Source: Streptosporangiaceae bacterium (GTDB taxonomy: Bacteria > Actinomycetota > Actinomycetes > Streptosporangiales > Streptosporangiaceae). From it: a DNA stretch of 8,414 nucleotides. The DNA is taken from NCBI GenBank assembly GCA_030045215.1, contig JASIBJ010000346.1, positions 1-8,414 on the forward strand, in the 5' to 3' direction. The notes below the pieces were generated by a model. It did no database searches, was not told the origin of the DNA, and saw nothing but the letters and a program-made list of their open reading frames with translations. A program made the translations under genes and the position numbers. This document shows, piece after piece, positions 7,905-8,414 of this stretch (its first letter is position 1; each line of letters begins with the position of its first letter).

Positions 7905-8414
7905 CTAGCGGCCGGCCGGAGCCGAGCTGGCTGGAGCCTGGCTGGCCGCGTGGGCCCGCATCTCGTCGGCGGCGCGGACGCAGTCGGCGTAGGCCGGCAG
8001 GACGCCCTTATCGCGCAGTTCGGCCAGCGACGGCGCCGCGTCATCCTTATCCGACAAGATCATCTCGTCGCCCAGCGGCCACCTGATGCCGATCTCCGGG
8101 TCAAGCGGGTGGATGTCGTGATCGGTCGCCGGGGCATAGGAACTCGTGCACAGGTATACGGCGGTGGCCTGCGGGCTCAGCGCCGCGATCGCGTGCCCGA
8201 GGCCGTGCTCAAGGAACACCGCCCGGCGATCGTCCTCATCCAGCTGCACCGCCTCCCAGCGCAGGAAGGTCGGCGAGCCGACCCGCAGGTCGACGATCAC
8301 GTCCACGAGCGCGCCACTCGGGCAGAACACGTACTTCGCCTGGCCCGGCGGCACCTCGGTGAAGTGAATGCCGCGTACCACGCCCTTCTTGGACACCGAG
8401 CAGTTCACCTGGCG
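7905..8414 (-). CDS. rmlC: dTDP-4-dehydrorhamnose 3,5-epimerase (5' end outside window)
   Basis: RmlC (RfbC) epimerises dTDP-4-keto-6-deoxyglucose at C3 and C5 to give dTDP-4-keto-L-rhamnose, the step between RmlB and RmlD. The visible C-terminal 169 residues form the cupin fold. VVRGIHF carries the catalytic His (codon at 8364-8366), VPPGQAKYV the conserved Lys, GLGHAIAAL follows, then LCTSSYAP with the active-site Tyr and HPLDPEIGIRWP with the partner Asp. The GTG at 8408-8406 aligns with the Val of the internal QVNCSVS-like family motif, so it is not the start. The frame continues to the window edge, and about 40 N-terminal residues should lie beyond it. The last residues are Ala/Pro/Ser-rich. 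The gene is on the opposite strand from rmlBD, so it belongs to another transcript, possibly with rmlA beyond the edge (inference). Confidence 0.95.
   Translation of the reverse strand, partial: RQVNCSVSKKGVVRGIHFTEVPPGQAKYVFCPSGALVDVIVDLRVGSPTFLRWEAVQLDEDDRRAVFLEHGLGHAIAALSPQATAVYLCTSSYAPATDHDIHPLDPEIGIRWPLGDEMILSDKDDAAPSLAELRDKGVLPAYADCVRAADEMRAHAASQAPASSAPAGR

Overview
The window looks like a chromosome segment of a high-GC Gram-positive actinomycete. Codons are strongly GC-rich in third positions, GTG/TTG starts are plausible, two gene pairs are joined by ATGA stop/start overlaps, and the proteins resemble actinobacterial families. The exact genus cannot be read from the sequence. The theme is cell-surface polysaccharide synthesis: an initiating phospho-sugar transferase and three of the four dTDP-L-rhamnose genes (rmlB, rmlD, rmlC). 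rmlA is not in the window.

Left part (1-3933). A gene reading left starts at 93 and runs off the edge; only 31 codons are visible. A gene-free stretch (94-496) with several inverted repeats separates it from a rightward pair. The first of the pair is a CapD/FlaA1-like short-chain dehydrogenase whose active site departs from the family. The second is a complete S9 (prolyl-oligopeptidase class) serine peptidase, translationally coupled to the first.

Middle (3934-5910). A gene-poor, comparatively AT-rich 311-bp stretch holds successive stem-loops. These end in a terminator-like hairpin with a T-run just before a polyprenyl glycosylphosphotransferase gene (WcaJ/WbaP type), which would load the first sugar phosphate onto the lipid carrier. 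A GC-rich stem-loop and a 130-bp gap follow it.

Right part (5911-8414). rmlB and rmlD overlap by ATGA and form an operon. rmlC points the opposite way, ends only 18 bp from the rmlD stop, and its 5' end is cut by the window edge. RmlB, RmlC and RmlD act in that order to turn dTDP-glucose into dTDP-L-rhamnose, which would feed a glycan started by the transferase.

I found no evidence of a wholly new system. The most unusual items are: the RmlB C-terminus, which is extended by two 48-bp repeat units containing a G6/C6 hairpin; the altered active site of the CapD-like enzyme and its coupling to a peptidase; and the structured leader of the transferase gene. All promoter, operator and attenuator calls are inference from pattern alone.
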